DNA of 64,000 nt, taken from positions 403,647-467,646 of the forward strand of contig CAWCEZ010000006.1 of NCBI GenBank assembly GCA_963794745.1. Reading direction: 5' to 3'. The notes beneath the pieces were generated by a model that saw nothing but the letters and a program-made list of their open reading frames with translations, was not told the DNA's origin and made no database searches. The DNA is from Fen-671 sp963794745 (GTDB taxonomy: Bacteria > Actinomycetota > Acidimicrobiia > Acidimicrobiales > Palsa-688). The translations under genes were made by a program, and so were the position numbers. Shown here in pieces: positions 26,588 through 35,271 of the stretch. Position 1 is the stretch's first letter, and each line of letters begins with the position of its first letter.

Positions 26588-29069
26588 ATGCACAAAAGCG
26601 AAAACGGAGAAGCTCCTTCCGCACCCCGCCATCTCGTAGCGCAAGAGCTCCGCCCCGGTGCCAGCGACCAGGAGGTGCTGAACGCCGTCGTCGAGCACTA
26701 TGTGCGTTGTTTGGCTAGCAGCGAAAAGGCAAGGGAAATGGTCGGCTCCCTAGGCGTCGACGACCAGACCGCTCTCGCCTTCCGAGTCGGCTACTCTGAC
26801 CGCTCCCTTGGCCCGGGGCTGCCAGGACGGCAGTGGAAGCAGGGCGGTGAACTGCGCTCTGTGCTCACCCGCCTCGGCCTCTACCGTGCCTCGGGCCACG
26901 AGCACTTCGTCGGCTGCCTGGTCGTCCCCGTCACAAATGGCGAAGGTGAGATCGTGGGCCTTTGCGGCAGGCGTCTTGACCGCGGCGCCGGCGACCTCTG
27001 GGCGGAGGGGCTCCCGGGCGGCTGGTTCAATGAACCGAGAACGTTGCCTCCCGAAGTGCTCCTTGCCGCTGACGTTTTCGATGCCCTCGCCGTCATCGGG
27101 GCGGGACGCCACGACGTCTTGGCGCTCGGGCGCCCCGGGTCTATTTCCCGTGACGATGCAAAGGCTCTGGGGGGCCGGGGCGTGGCCCGAGTGGTCCTGC
27201 TCGGCCCGCGAGCTGAGCAGGCCGCCGAACGGCTTGGTAGCTCGGGCATCGCTATGAGCAAGGCTGGCACGCACGTCTCAATTGGAGAAGTGCTGAGGGG
27301 CGCCACCGACAGGACAGGCGCGTTGGCCGCCGTGCTCGCAGACGCTGAGCCGGTTGGGGCTCAACCGTCGCTTCGGGGCACACTCGGTGCCATCTCCGTC
27401 TCCCCGCCACTCGCCGAGCTACCACCACTGTCGCCGAGCGTCTCCGGCGATGCCGCCGAGCTGTACGTGGCGTTCGGGGAGCGGCGCTGGCGGGCCCGGG
27501 GCGCCGGGCACTCCTCGAGCCCAGGTTCGTTACGGGTGGCCCTGTCGGTGACCGACGGGCGCTCCGGGCGGTTCCACCTGGACACCCTCGACCTATACGT
27601 TGCCCGTGCCCGTGCATCCTACCTAGCCGGTGCGGCAGCTGAACTACGCACCGGGGCCGAGACGCTGCGCAAGGAGCTGGCCGAGGTGATCTTCGCCATC
27701 GAGCGGGCACAGACCGAAGACGCAAAGGAGGCTCCCGCCTCCGTGGAGATGACAGAGGCGGAGCGGGCGGCAGCCATGGAACTGCTGGGTTCGCCGGACC
27801 TGCTCGGCAGGGTGGGAGCCGACTTGGCCTCGCTCGGGGTGGTGGGAGAGCAGACCAACCTTGTCGTCGCCTACCTCGCCACCGTCTCGCGCAAAGCCGA
27901 GCGGCCCTTCGGCGTCGTGGTGCAGTCGACCTCGGCCGCTGGCAAGTCCACCCTGGCCGACGCAGTGGCCGCGCTCGTCCCCGAAGAAGACCTAGTCAGC
28001 CTGTCAGCGCTGACGGCCCAGTCGCTCTACTACCTGGGAGCGGGCGACCTCGCCCGCAAGGTCCTGTTCGTGTCCGAGGAGCACGGCGCTTCACGCGCCG
28101 CCTACGCGCTGAAGCTGCTCATCAGCGAGGGCCGCCTCGCGATCGCCTCGGCAGGCAAGGACCCCGAGACGGGGCGTTTGCGAACCCGCAGCTACGGGGT
28201 GGAAGGCCCCGTCTCGTTGCTCATGACCACCACGGCGGCCGAGGTCGACGCCGAACTGGCCAACCGACTGGTCGTGCTCGGCGTGGACGAGGACCGGGCG
28301 CAGACCCGGGCCGTCCAGGCGGCCCAGCGCCGTGCCGCCACCCTGGAGGGACTTATGGCCCGTCTCGGGCGCGAACCGGTGATAAGGCTTCACCGCAACG
28401 CGCAGCGCCTGTTGGAATCTCTTCCCGTGGTTGTCGGCGGTGCCGAGGAGCTGGCCTTCCCCGACTCGTCGACGCGTCACCGCCGTGACCATCAAAAGCT
28501 GCTGTCGGTGATCTCGGCGATAACCCTGCTGCACCAATACCAGCGTCCCCAGGCAACGGTCGAGGTGGCCGGCACCCCCGTGCGCTATGTGGAGGCGAGC
28601 GACGAGGACGTCGCGCTCGGGGCCCGGCTGTGCCAAGAGGTGCTCGTACGGGCTGCCGACGAGCTGTCACCGCCGGCCCGGAGGCTCCTTTCGGTCATGG
28701 AGAGCGGGAATGGGGCGGCGTACCGCCACTTCCCAGGTGAGTTTCACCCGCAGGGAGCTGCGCGAACTGACCGGCTGGTCCGAGCACCAGGTCCGGGTCG
28801 GCCTGGGCCGTCTCGTCGCTCTGGAGTACGTTTCTGAGCGTCGCGATGGGCCGGGCAGGCGCCATAGCTACGCGTTGGCCGACGATGAGCTCGCGGGACC
28901 TCGCGAGGGCCCGCGACAGGCGCGCGGCTCATCCTCGCGAGGTCAATCACCGGCTCTACCTGGGCCGGCAGCGAACCTCGCGACATTTGCAGCAACTAGT
29001 AGCTCAAAGGCTTCGCAGGTACGCAAAGACGACGTAGACCCCGGTCCGATCTTGGAGGCCCAACGGTGA
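26588..29069 (+). CDS. Toprim primase-like and P-loop ATPase protein, one frameshift
   Basis: Large replication or transposition-type protein, ~826 residues when repaired. Start at ATG 26588. The N-terminal third resembles the Toprim_N/Toprim part of DnaG-type primases (FRVGYSDRSLGPGLPG, VVPVTNGEGEIVGLCGRRLD, LLAADVFDALAVIGAGRHDV). The middle contains a P-loop ATPase: SAAGKSTLADAVAAL (Walker A), LFVSEEHGASRAAYALKLL and LLMTTTAAEVDAELANRLVV. Near 28735 the frame changes, restoring a winged-helix tail (FTRRELRELTGWSEHQVRVG, LVALEYVSERRDGPGR). Its stop overlaps the recombinase start (GTGA), confirming that frame. No zinc-binding CHC2 motif is visible. Confidence 0.7.
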
Positions 29070-30043
29070 CCAGGACGGGCACCCGGGCCGACTACGCGCT
29101 GGTCGACGCGCTGGAGGACCACCTGGGCTGGTTGCTCACGCACGGCTACTCGCACGCCACCGTTCGGGTCCGGCGCTTCGAGCTGCGCAATCTCTGCGGG
29201 TTCCTCGCCGAGCTTGGCATCTTCGACGTCGCAGACGTCAGCTTCTCCGCGCTCGAGTCCTACCAGCGCAACCAGTACCACCACCGCAAAGCCGACGGGG
29301 CTCCTCTGTCGTTCCGGACCCAGTCGCACCGCTTGGTGGCGGTCAAGTTGCTGTTCTCTTGGTTGGTGCGCCAGGGCCAGCTCGGCTTCGACCCAGCGGC
29401 GGCCATCGAGCTGCCCAAGGTGGAACGTCGTTTGCCCGAAGCCACCCTGTCGGCCGAAGAGGCCGAGGCCGTCCTGGCCGGCCCCGACGTCACCACACCG
29501 CTCGGGCTGCGGGACCGGGCCGTGCTCGAGGTGTTCTATTCGAGCGCCTTACGGCGCTCCGAGCTGATCGGCCTTCGTCTCGCTGACATCGACGGCGGCC
29601 GAGGGACGGTATTTGTCCGCCAGGGAAAAGGCGCCAAGGACCGCTACGTCCCCATCGGCGAGCGGGCAGTGGCCTGGGCACGCCGTTATGTGCATGAGGT
29701 GAGGCCGCACTTGGCCAAGTACCCAGACGCTGGTGTGCTGTTCCTGTCCGCCAGCGGCGAGCCGCTGTGTGCCGAGTGGCTGACGCGGACGGTGCGCGCC
29801 TACGTGAAAGCCGGCGCACCGGCGAAAAAGGGCAGCTGTCACCTCTTCCGCCATTCGGCTGCCACCTTGATGCTCGACGGTGGTGCCGACGTGCGCTACG
29901 TCGCTGAGTACCTCGGGCATGAGAACCTGGAGTCGACCAAGATTTACACCCGAGTCTCGGTCGAAAAGCTCCGCGCTGTCCACCAGGCCACCCATCCGGC
30001 CGGGAAAGCTGAGAGGCTAGCTCATAGCGTGGTGGACCCCTGA
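29066..30043 (+). CDS. Tyrosine recombinase/integrase
   Basis: 325-residue site-specific recombinase. The N-terminal SAM-like core-binding domain (residues ~10-110) contains VRRFELRNLCGFLAELGI. The catalytic domain has all canonical residues: R in SSALRRSELIGLRLADI, K in RQGKGAKDRYVPI, H-x-x-R in CHLFRHSAATLMLD, H in YLGHENLESTKIY, with the nucleophile Y in IYTRV. The GTG start overlaps the upstream stop, so it is translated together with the Toprim/P-loop protein. Fully intact. It may mobilise this module, or be responsible for cassette capture in the surrounding Rhs array (speculative). Confidence 0.9.
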   Translation: MTRTGTRADYALVDALEDHLGWLLTHGYSHATVRVRRFELRNLCGFLAELGIFDVADVSFSALESYQRNQYHHRKADGAPLSFRTQSHRLVAVKLLFSWLVRQGQLGFDPAAAIELPKVERRLPEATLSAEEAEAVLAGPDVTTPLGLRDRAVLEVFYSSALRRSELIGLRLADIDGGRGTVFVRQGKGAKDRYVPIGERAVAWARRYVHEVRPHLAKYPDAGVLFLSASGEPLCAEWLTRTVRAYVKAGAPAKKGSCHLFRHSAATLMLDGGADVRYVAEYLGHENLESTKIYTRVSVEKLRAVHQATHPAGKAERLAHSVVDP

Positions 30044-30076
30044 GCCCCGCCCGTCCCCCACGCCTATGCTGGGCTT

Positions 30077-30325
30077 GTGACGCACCTCACTGTTGGGCTT
30101 GATGATTCCGAGGCTGCCGAGCTTGCGGCCGAGGCTTCGCGCCAAGGCCTCCAAGCAGACGAGCTCGCCCACCGTGCCCTTGTCGACTACCTGCAGCGCT
30201 CGAGAGTGACGGCTGAGCGATTGGAGCCCAAAGACGCGGTCCCGACTTTTGTCGGCATGATGGCATCGGAGATGCTCCGTGGCGAGAGTACCGACGAACT
30301 GCTCGCCGGAGGTTTCGGCCGATAG
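30077..30325 (+). CDS. vapB: VapB-type antitoxin
   Basis: 82 residues from GTG 30077: MTHLTVGLDDSEAAELAAEA with SRQGLQADELAHRALVDYLQ is a ribbon-helix-helix domain. The remainder (PTFVGMMASEMLRGESTDEL) is the toxin-binding tail ending in LLAGGFGR. It precedes a PIN toxin with a 4-base overlap of coding sequence. Second vapBC of the window, located immediately downstream of the recombinase and upstream of Rhs cassette 6; it may stabilise the module. Confidence 0.75.
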   Translation: MTHLTVGLDDSEAAELAAEASRQGLQADELAHRALVDYLQRSRVTAERLEPKDAVPTFVGMMASEMLRGESTDELLAGGFGR

Positions 30326-30774
30326 CCCTCCTGGTCGACACCGGCCCTCTTGTTGCCGCGGCCAACACCGCTGACCCCGACAATCCGGCCTGCACGGCCC
30401 TGCTCCGCTCCGAACCCGCGCCATTTGTGGTATCCCCGCTGGTCCTGGCCGAGGCCTGTTACCTGATCGGCAAGTTCGGCTCGGCCGACAACGAGGCGAC
30501 GTTCCTTAGGGCCATGGCCCGGCACCCATTTCAACTGGAGGCTCTCTCGACGGCCGACCTCGAGCGAATGGCCGAGTTGGTCGCGGAGTACGGCGACCTC
30601 CGCCTGGGCGGCACGGATGCTTCCGTGGTCGCACTCGGTGAGCGTCTCGGCCTCACCCGGCTAGCGACACTCAACCGCCGGGACTTCAGCGTTGTCCGTC
30701 CTCGGCATACTGAAGCCTTCGAGCTCTTACCGGCGCCGACAGGACCGCAGCGACGATCGCGAGCGCCGCGATGA
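30322..30774 (+). CDS. vapC: VapC-type PIN toxin with no standard start codon
   Basis: PIN-domain RNase: ALLVDTGPLVAAANTADPDN (first Asp), SPLVLAEACYLIGKFGSADN (Glu), DLRLGGTDASVVALGERLGL (Asp pair) and NRRDFSVVRPRHTEAFELLP. The domain is complete from about 30325, but the frame offers no ATG/GTG/TTG before the first strand; the candidates are ATA 30322 or CTG 30331. Either initiation is non-standard, coupled to the vapB stop, or a base is missing. The next in-frame GTG, at 30427, would delete the first catalytic Asp. Its 3' end overlaps the start of Rhs cassette 6 by 4 bases. Confidence 0.7.
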   Translation: MALLVDTGPLVAAANTADPDNPACTALLRSEPAPFVVSPLVLAEACYLIGKFGSADNEATFLRAMARHPFQLEALSTADLERMAELVAEYGDLRLGGTDASVVALGERLGLTRLATLNRRDFSVVRPRHTEAFELLPAPTGPQRRSRAPR

Positions 30775-31742
30775 CAAAGCGTGCCTCGGATAGCCCCTAC
30801 CACGTGAGAAAGCCAAGAACCCGGGACAGCTCAAGCATCAGCGCGATCAGGACCCGGCACCGGCGGGCCCGGTCCTTTTGCCGAAAGCGCGCAGTCCGGC
30901 CGGACCTCCCCCACGTACTTGGCTGTCGTGCTCCCGTCCGGCAACGGCCCAGCTCAGGGCGGCCTTGCACCGTCGAACTACGTCAGAAGGCACGCGAGGT
31001 CTGTGTTGCACGCTGGTATGACCCGGGGACGGGCCAGTTCATGAGCGTCGACCCCGACCTCGCCCAGACTGATCAGCCTTACGCGTATGCCGGCGACGAC
31101 CCGGTGAACAGTTCGGACCCGAGCGGGTACTGCTCGAACTCACCAACAGGAGTGTGCTACGAGCCGGGCGGCGGCATCGACCCGTACTGGGATTCAATTA
31201 TAAACATGACGGCTGCCGCCCAAGGACCCATAGAGACGGCGTATGGCAATTATATAAAGGAAGTTAGGAACATACCCCTGCCTCGTCGGGCTGTAGACGA
31301 CGCATTAGATACGCTCCAGAACGACGTCAACCGAGTATTCCAAGATGTCATAGGGACTATGAACGATGGCTCTGGATCTCCGTGTGCCCCTTACTTGGAG
31401 GGTAATTTCACTCAAGCCGCCAACCAAGCTGGAGTCAGTAGCGAAGATCTCGCGGAGGGTTCGCTCGCGTATGTAGTTTTCAACATTAGCAACGTCGTAG
31501 ATGACCCATATACGACGGTCGGCTTTAGTAGCTACTTGGTTCGCAAGTTTGTGCAGACGGGGTGGGCACAACAAATCTTGTTGGATAAGGAGATTGATTG
31601 GGCTGATAGCGCCACTGATGCGGAGGATGGCGGGATTAAGACGATCTCGGAACCTGTCGGTAAAGCGCTGGGTTGGTTAGCGAGCTGGTGTGAAGAGACC
31701 GCGGCCGACCTGATCTCCTTGTTCGCCATTGAGGATGAGTAG
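30771..31742 (+). CDS. Orphan Rhs tip cassette 6, unknown tip
   Basis: Starts at ATG 30771, overlapping vapC. The leader is longer than in the others (~80 residues) and includes SFCRKRAVRPDLPHVLG (similar to cassette 2) and a SSGRPC-x(4)-LRQKA segment. Tip block 31011-31127, then ~205 residues of unrecognised, mostly helical domain: IDPYWDSIINMTAAAQGPIE, NYIKEVRNIPLPRRAVDDAL, LQNDVNRVFQDVIGTMNDGS, TVGFSSYLVRKFVQTGWAQQ. No nuclease or hydrolase motif seen. DNA of this domain is visibly AT-richer (for example ATTATAAACATGACGG, TTATATAAAGG), a sign of transfer. The next gene starts inside its 3' end. Confidence 0.65.
   Translation: MTKRASDSPYHVRKPRTRDSSSISAIRTRHRRARSFCRKRAVRPDLPHVLGCRAPVRQRPSSGRPCTVELRQKAREVCVARWYDPGTGQFMSVDPDLAQTDQPYAYAGDDPVNSSDPSGYCSNSPTGVCYEPGGGIDPYWDSIINMTAAAQGPIETAYGNYIKEVRNIPLPRRAVDDALDTLQNDVNRVFQDVIGTMNDGSGSPCAPYLEGNFTQAANQAGVSSEDLAEGSLAYVVFNISNVVDDPYTTVGFSSYLVRKFVQTGWAQQILLDKEIDWADSATDAEDGGIKTISEPVGKALGWLASWCEETAADLISLFAIEDE
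31011..31127 (+). repeat. Rhs tip block, copy 6
   Basis: 117-bp copy, preceded by GGTCTGTGTTGCA; it encodes QFMSVDPDLAQTDQPYAYAG and ends SSDPSG. Confidence 0.95.
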
Positions 31743-32842
31743 GAAGTTGGCCGATAGGCAGCAAGGAGAGAAGCTGCGGCTAGTCCGTGCCCTGCTCCCG
31801 ATGGCTAGCCTAATGTTGGCTAGCCTAATACTTGCCGTGGTCGTACCCGGCCAGCGCTCCGCCGTAGCCAGGGAAGCTAGTGGCACTGCGACAACTGGTG
31901 TGCCAGGTGGTGGGTATTCAGTACCACCATGCCCTAATTGGGCGCTTGGCAACCCTGAGTTTCCGTCACCCCGCGGCCAGGCGTTCATGGCGTTCGATCC
32001 ACATATTGGCCAGATGGTCCTGTATGGGGGACTTTCCGACCTCTGTTTATCGACCAAGGCTCTTTACAACAACTTTAACCGCCACTTGGCTTTGGAACGG
32101 CCATATGTGGCACTCGGCTCACCCACAAGGCAGCCCCGGAGTGCCAGCCACAGAAGGCGGGATGGCTTACGATTCCCGCCTTGGCGGAATGGTGATGGTT
32201 GCAGACTTGAACGGTCCCAACTTGGCAACATGGTTCTTCAACGGGAAGCGGTGGCAGGAGTTTCATCCCGCGGTCAGTCCACCCGCTGGAGTCGTCTATC
32301 TTGCCTACGATGCGGTTACCGGGGACATCGTCCTGCTGAGTGCCAACCGCACTGACGTTGTCTGGGTCTTCAACGGAAAAGATTGGGCGCCAGGGACGCC
32401 GATGCCGACTCCATTCCTACCAGCGGCAATAGCATATGACCCTGCCCTGAACTCGGTGATGGCCATCGGTTCGTCAACAACCGGGACGTTTGAGGAACTC
32501 ATACTGGTCAAAAAGGCCTGGGCTCCTCTTCAGACAGATGGTGCCTCGCCTGAAATAAGACCGACAGATACCAACCTCGCAATGACGTTTGATCAACATT
32601 TGAATGAGATGGTGCTTTATTACGGGGACCTGACACCGCCGCTAGTGAACCAGACGTGGGTTCTAAGAGCTAAGGATTGGGTTTTGTTGCATTCGCAAGG
32701 CAACCCATCGCCCCGAAAACTAGCGAGTCTCAGCTCTTGGGACGCCCAGGGTGACGTCGCACTCTTCGGTGGGGTAGGCCAAACGAGTTTTTATAACGAC
32801 CTTTGGAGATTCTCGGGGGAGGGCTGGGTCCCTGTTCCCTAG
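31735..32842 (+). CDS. Exported kelch-like beta-propeller protein, candidate partner of cassette 6, one frameshift
   Basis: ATG 31735 lies within the 3' end of cassette 6. N-terminal signal or anchor LLPMASLMLASLILAVVVPG. The body repeats a kelch-type unit: FDPHIGQMVLYGGLSD, W-W-G-W (TWLWNGHMWHSAHP), YDSRLGGMVMVADL, TWFFNGKRWQEF, YDAVTGDIVLLSAN, VWVFNGKDWAPG, FDQHLNEMVLYYGDL and LWRFSGEGWVPVP. That gives five to six blades. A one-base shift occurs near 32080. A surface-exposed propeller could bind an incoming toxin, and the overlap with the toxin gene supports an immunity role; alternatively it is an unrelated surface protein. Confidence 0.65.
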
Positions 32843-32922
32843 GCAGTGTCCACAGCATAATTCGGCATACGGTCTGTGAACCTCGCCCCAACCCTTCTTG
32901 TCCTGAACCACGCCCCCAAGAC

Positions 32923-33393
32923 CTATCGGCAGTCGGGCGATTGGCCAATCAATTTGTTCAGAGATCGAGCTATCTCCGACAGATGCGGGCAATGTCGCCT
33001 GATCAGAGGATTGAAGTTTAGACTGACTCGCTTGCCGTTTTTCAGGACGGCGACCATGCGTTCGCCGTTGCCTGAGGTGAACGCACCGACCTGGGGAAGT
33101 TGAAGGTCAATCAACGCTATGTCGGCCCGTCTTACCCGCCTGGTGCTGATGCCGTTGATCGCGACAATCCTGATGTCATCGACCAAGACGGCCGCTCGCC
33201 ACGTGCGTAGAAGGACCAATAGAGCGAAAAGCGCCCAGCAGACCAGCACGATGATCTTTGCAAGTTCGGGGGCGATCCCAGTCAACAGGGCGGCTATTAG
33301 CCCCAGCAGGACGGCGTTCAGGATTAGACGGCTGACGCGATGCGGAAGCACGAAGCGCATCGGCTGGATGATTTCGGCTGCCCCGATTGTCAT
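32923..33393 (-). CDS. PH-domain membrane protein
   Basis: 156 residues from the start at 33393. Two adjacent membrane spans (LILNAVLLGLIAALLTGIAP, IIVLVCWALFALLVLLRTWR) are followed by a cytosolic bacterial-PH-like domain: AAVLVDDIRIVAINGISTRR, VRRADIALIDLQLPQVGAFT and MVAVLKNGKRVSLNFNP. The arrangement matches small actinobacterial PH-domain membrane proteins. Function unknown. It is transcribed towards the kelch-like gene and marks the end of the Rhs array. Confidence 0.7.
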   Translation of the reverse strand: MTIGAAEIIQPMRFVLPHRVSRLILNAVLLGLIAALLTGIAPELAKIIVLVCWALFALLVLLRTWRAAVLVDDIRIVAINGISTRRVRRADIALIDLQLPQVGAFTSGNGERMVAVLKNGKRVSLNFNPLIRRHCPHLSEIARSLNKLIGQSPDCR

Positions 33394-33592
33394 CGCACTC
33401 CTTCAGCCCATCAGCTCTTGCCTTGAGATAATAAGAGTCTATACGATCGCCTCCGAGTTGACTTCGCAGAGCTGTATGTAGTGCTGCCCCTACCTTCATG
33501 GCGGCCCCATCGGGCAGGAACCACGAATGGCGTTGTCTCCAACAGCCGGGCGCAACAGGTCGAACTAGGCGAGCTCTCCGGGCCGATAGCTC

Positions 33593-33976
33593 GTGCGTCG
33601 GCAGGGTCGGCGGCACGAACAGGGCCGCAGCTCGGCCACCTTCGACTACGACCGCGACGACTCCTGGTTGCCACACGAGCTCCCAGGCTTCGACCTCGTT
33701 CCGACGACGGTCTCCTGCCTCCGACGTGGCCTTGGTTGGTCAATCGAATGCCGGGAGATGATGGCCTCCTCCAGGTCCGAAGAGCACGCCTCGTTGATTG
33801 CAACGACCCCGTGGCTGGCACTGTGGGTGGTACGTTTTTCCAACATGCCTCCCTATGAGCTCAAGCCTGAGTACATGCACTTCTACGTCATAGGAGGGAC
33901 CGACAACCCAATTGAGGTCGTGCTTGACTACGTAGAGCCCGACGGAGATTTGAGAGGCTGGGCCGGTACATGCTAG
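33593..33976 (+). CDS. Hypothetical protein, possibly 5'-truncated
   Basis: 127 residues from GTG 33593. The C-terminal half reads as real protein: TTPWLALWVVRFSNMPPYEL, KPEYMHFYVIGGTDNPIEVV, LDYVEPDGDLRGWAGTC. The N-terminal part has FDYDRDDSWLPHELPGFDLV. No family recognised. The region upstream (33480-33593) may belong to it in another frame. Low confidence in the exact start and intactness. Confidence 0.35.
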   Translation: MRRQGRRHEQGRSSATFDYDRDDSWLPHELPGFDLVPTTVSCLRRGLGWSIECREMMASSRSEEHASLIATTPWLALWVVRFSNMPPYELKPEYMHFYVIGGTDNPIEVVLDYVEPDGDLRGWAGTC

Positions 33977-34250
33977 CAGTGTGACAACGATCCACTTGCG
34001 CTGAGCGTGTGGCAACCTCTCGATTATCATGGGGCGCGTGCCCTGATGCGAGCAGTGCGTGGCGAGCAGCTGGGCGATAACGAAATGGCTTCGCTCATGA
34101 TTAGAGTCAGCAAGCAGCTTCCTCCTACACCTGCCAAAATAGGTGACGAATAGTGATCCGGCCCAAACACATGGGGCGCCCAGCTGCTGTCCGAGCCGGG
34201 TCAGGGCTCATGCGGGAGCCGAGCACACGGAAAACGCCGCTCCTTCTTGT

Positions 34251-34490
34251 CTAATCTAATAACATGAAGTCTTTCGGATTGATCCGGCGGACGACTTCAA
34301 GCGAGTTCATCTCTATGACTCGGCCACATTCATGGCAACAGTACTGGTGAGTGGTCCAGGCCTTTGGAGTCGGTTCAACTTCGTGATTGGCTTCGTTGAT
34401 AGGGTAAAATCCGGAGTCTGACGGTGTATTGCCGCAAATGCAGACCCACGCATCGACGTCTTGTGGTTCGTGGATGATATGTTCCGCCAT
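34251..34490 (-). CDS. Small zinc-ribbon-like protein
   Basis: 79 residues with four cysteines placed as two knuckles (VCICGNTP and CCHECGRVIEM) separated by ~38 residues, a probable zinc-binding ribbon. A well-placed GGAGGA ribosome-binding site lies 6 bases before ATG 34490. No catalytic motif. The sequence is clearly AT-richer than the chromosome around galU, suggesting acquisition. Function unknown; such small CxC/CxxC proteins often sit in phage- or plasmid-derived regions. Confidence 0.65.
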   Translation of the reverse strand: MAEHIIHEPQDVDAWVCICGNTPSDSGFYPINEANHEVEPTPKAWTTHQYCCHECGRVIEMNSLEVVRRINPKDFMLLD

Positions 34491-34558
34491 TTGGTACTCC
34501 TCCGCTGTGCTTACTTAGGATTTACTTTCTTGTTACGATCATTTACGATCGTCAATTC

Positions 34559-34911
34559 CTAACAATTGACAACGTGGGTGCCGCAACCTGTGATTACCTC
34601 TAGAATGTCGTCCCGCTGCACGAGCTGACGGCCAAAGACATCCGGACTACGACGGTCTCGATGTTGCCGTCTGTATGAAGTCGCCCGATCAGAGCGACGA
34701 GGGCATCGAAGTTGTGGTCTCCGTCGTACTCGTCGAGATACTCGTCAACGACGTGGAGGCCCAGTTCGTCCGCCTTGTGTCGACATTGTATCGTCTGAGC
34801 CTCCTGCAATCTGTTGAAGCGACCCTTCCCACGGAGACGCTCCATTGGGCTTACATTCGTATACATAACGGTTCGCAGCTGGTGGTTTGTCGATTGATTG
34901 TTGCTATTCAT
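34559..34911 (-). CDS. Stand-alone serine-recombinase (resolvase) N-terminal-like domain, one frameshift
   Basis: ATG 34911 follows AGGAG with 8 bases spacing. The text LRTVMYTNVSPMERLRGKGR, FNRLQEAQTIQCRHKADELG, LHVVDEYLDEYDGD and ALIGRLHTDGNIETVVVR follows the resolvase N-terminal pattern (strand, helix, then Y-x-D-x-x). The catalytic Ser position carries N/S in YTNVSP, so activity is doubtful. A shift near 34635 restores DVFGRQLVQRDDILEVITGC to TAG 34559. There is no DNA-binding domain. It may be a degenerate recombinase or a regulator derived from one. A GTCAATT-N6-AATTGAC inverted repeat spans its 3' end and the gap before the 34490 gene. Confidence 0.5.
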
Positions 34912-35271
34912 AGCGACTACTCCTGTGTTACTTCTTTCAACTAATTCTCGCGCCGAAAAGGCGTCCTGCATATCGCGTTATTTACAACATTGTCCTTCCA
35001 GGCAGTACAGGGGTGAACCGTGAAGTTATCCACAGGATTGTGGTGTCAACGTGTGCCTTCCTGGCGTCATCGGTCACACGGCCAAACCTGAAACAGGCAT
35101 CGAGTGGCACTTGGAGCAGGCATCAAAATGCCCAGGTGCAGCAGCGGGCCTCGTTTGCAAGAAGGAGGACCGAAACTGACTAACGGTGTCGTCCCTGACA
35201 GTCGTGTTCAGCAGAACGTTTGGGCAGGTCAGCATGCCCATGAGTCGTCGCGTCGCGGTGCAATCAAATGA
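34912..35271. other. Intergenic region with a single DnaA-box-like 9-mer
   Basis: No gene recognised. TTATCCACA at 35026-35034 matches the DnaA-box consensus, but it is alone, with no cluster and no AT-rich unwinding element. It is probably chance. Confidence 0.4.

Noticed and set aside
35026..35034. TTATCCACA DnaA-box sequence, with another at 60483-60491
   Set aside because: Both are single sites far apart, without clustering, an AT-rich unwinding region or dnaA/dnaN genes; no support for an origin.
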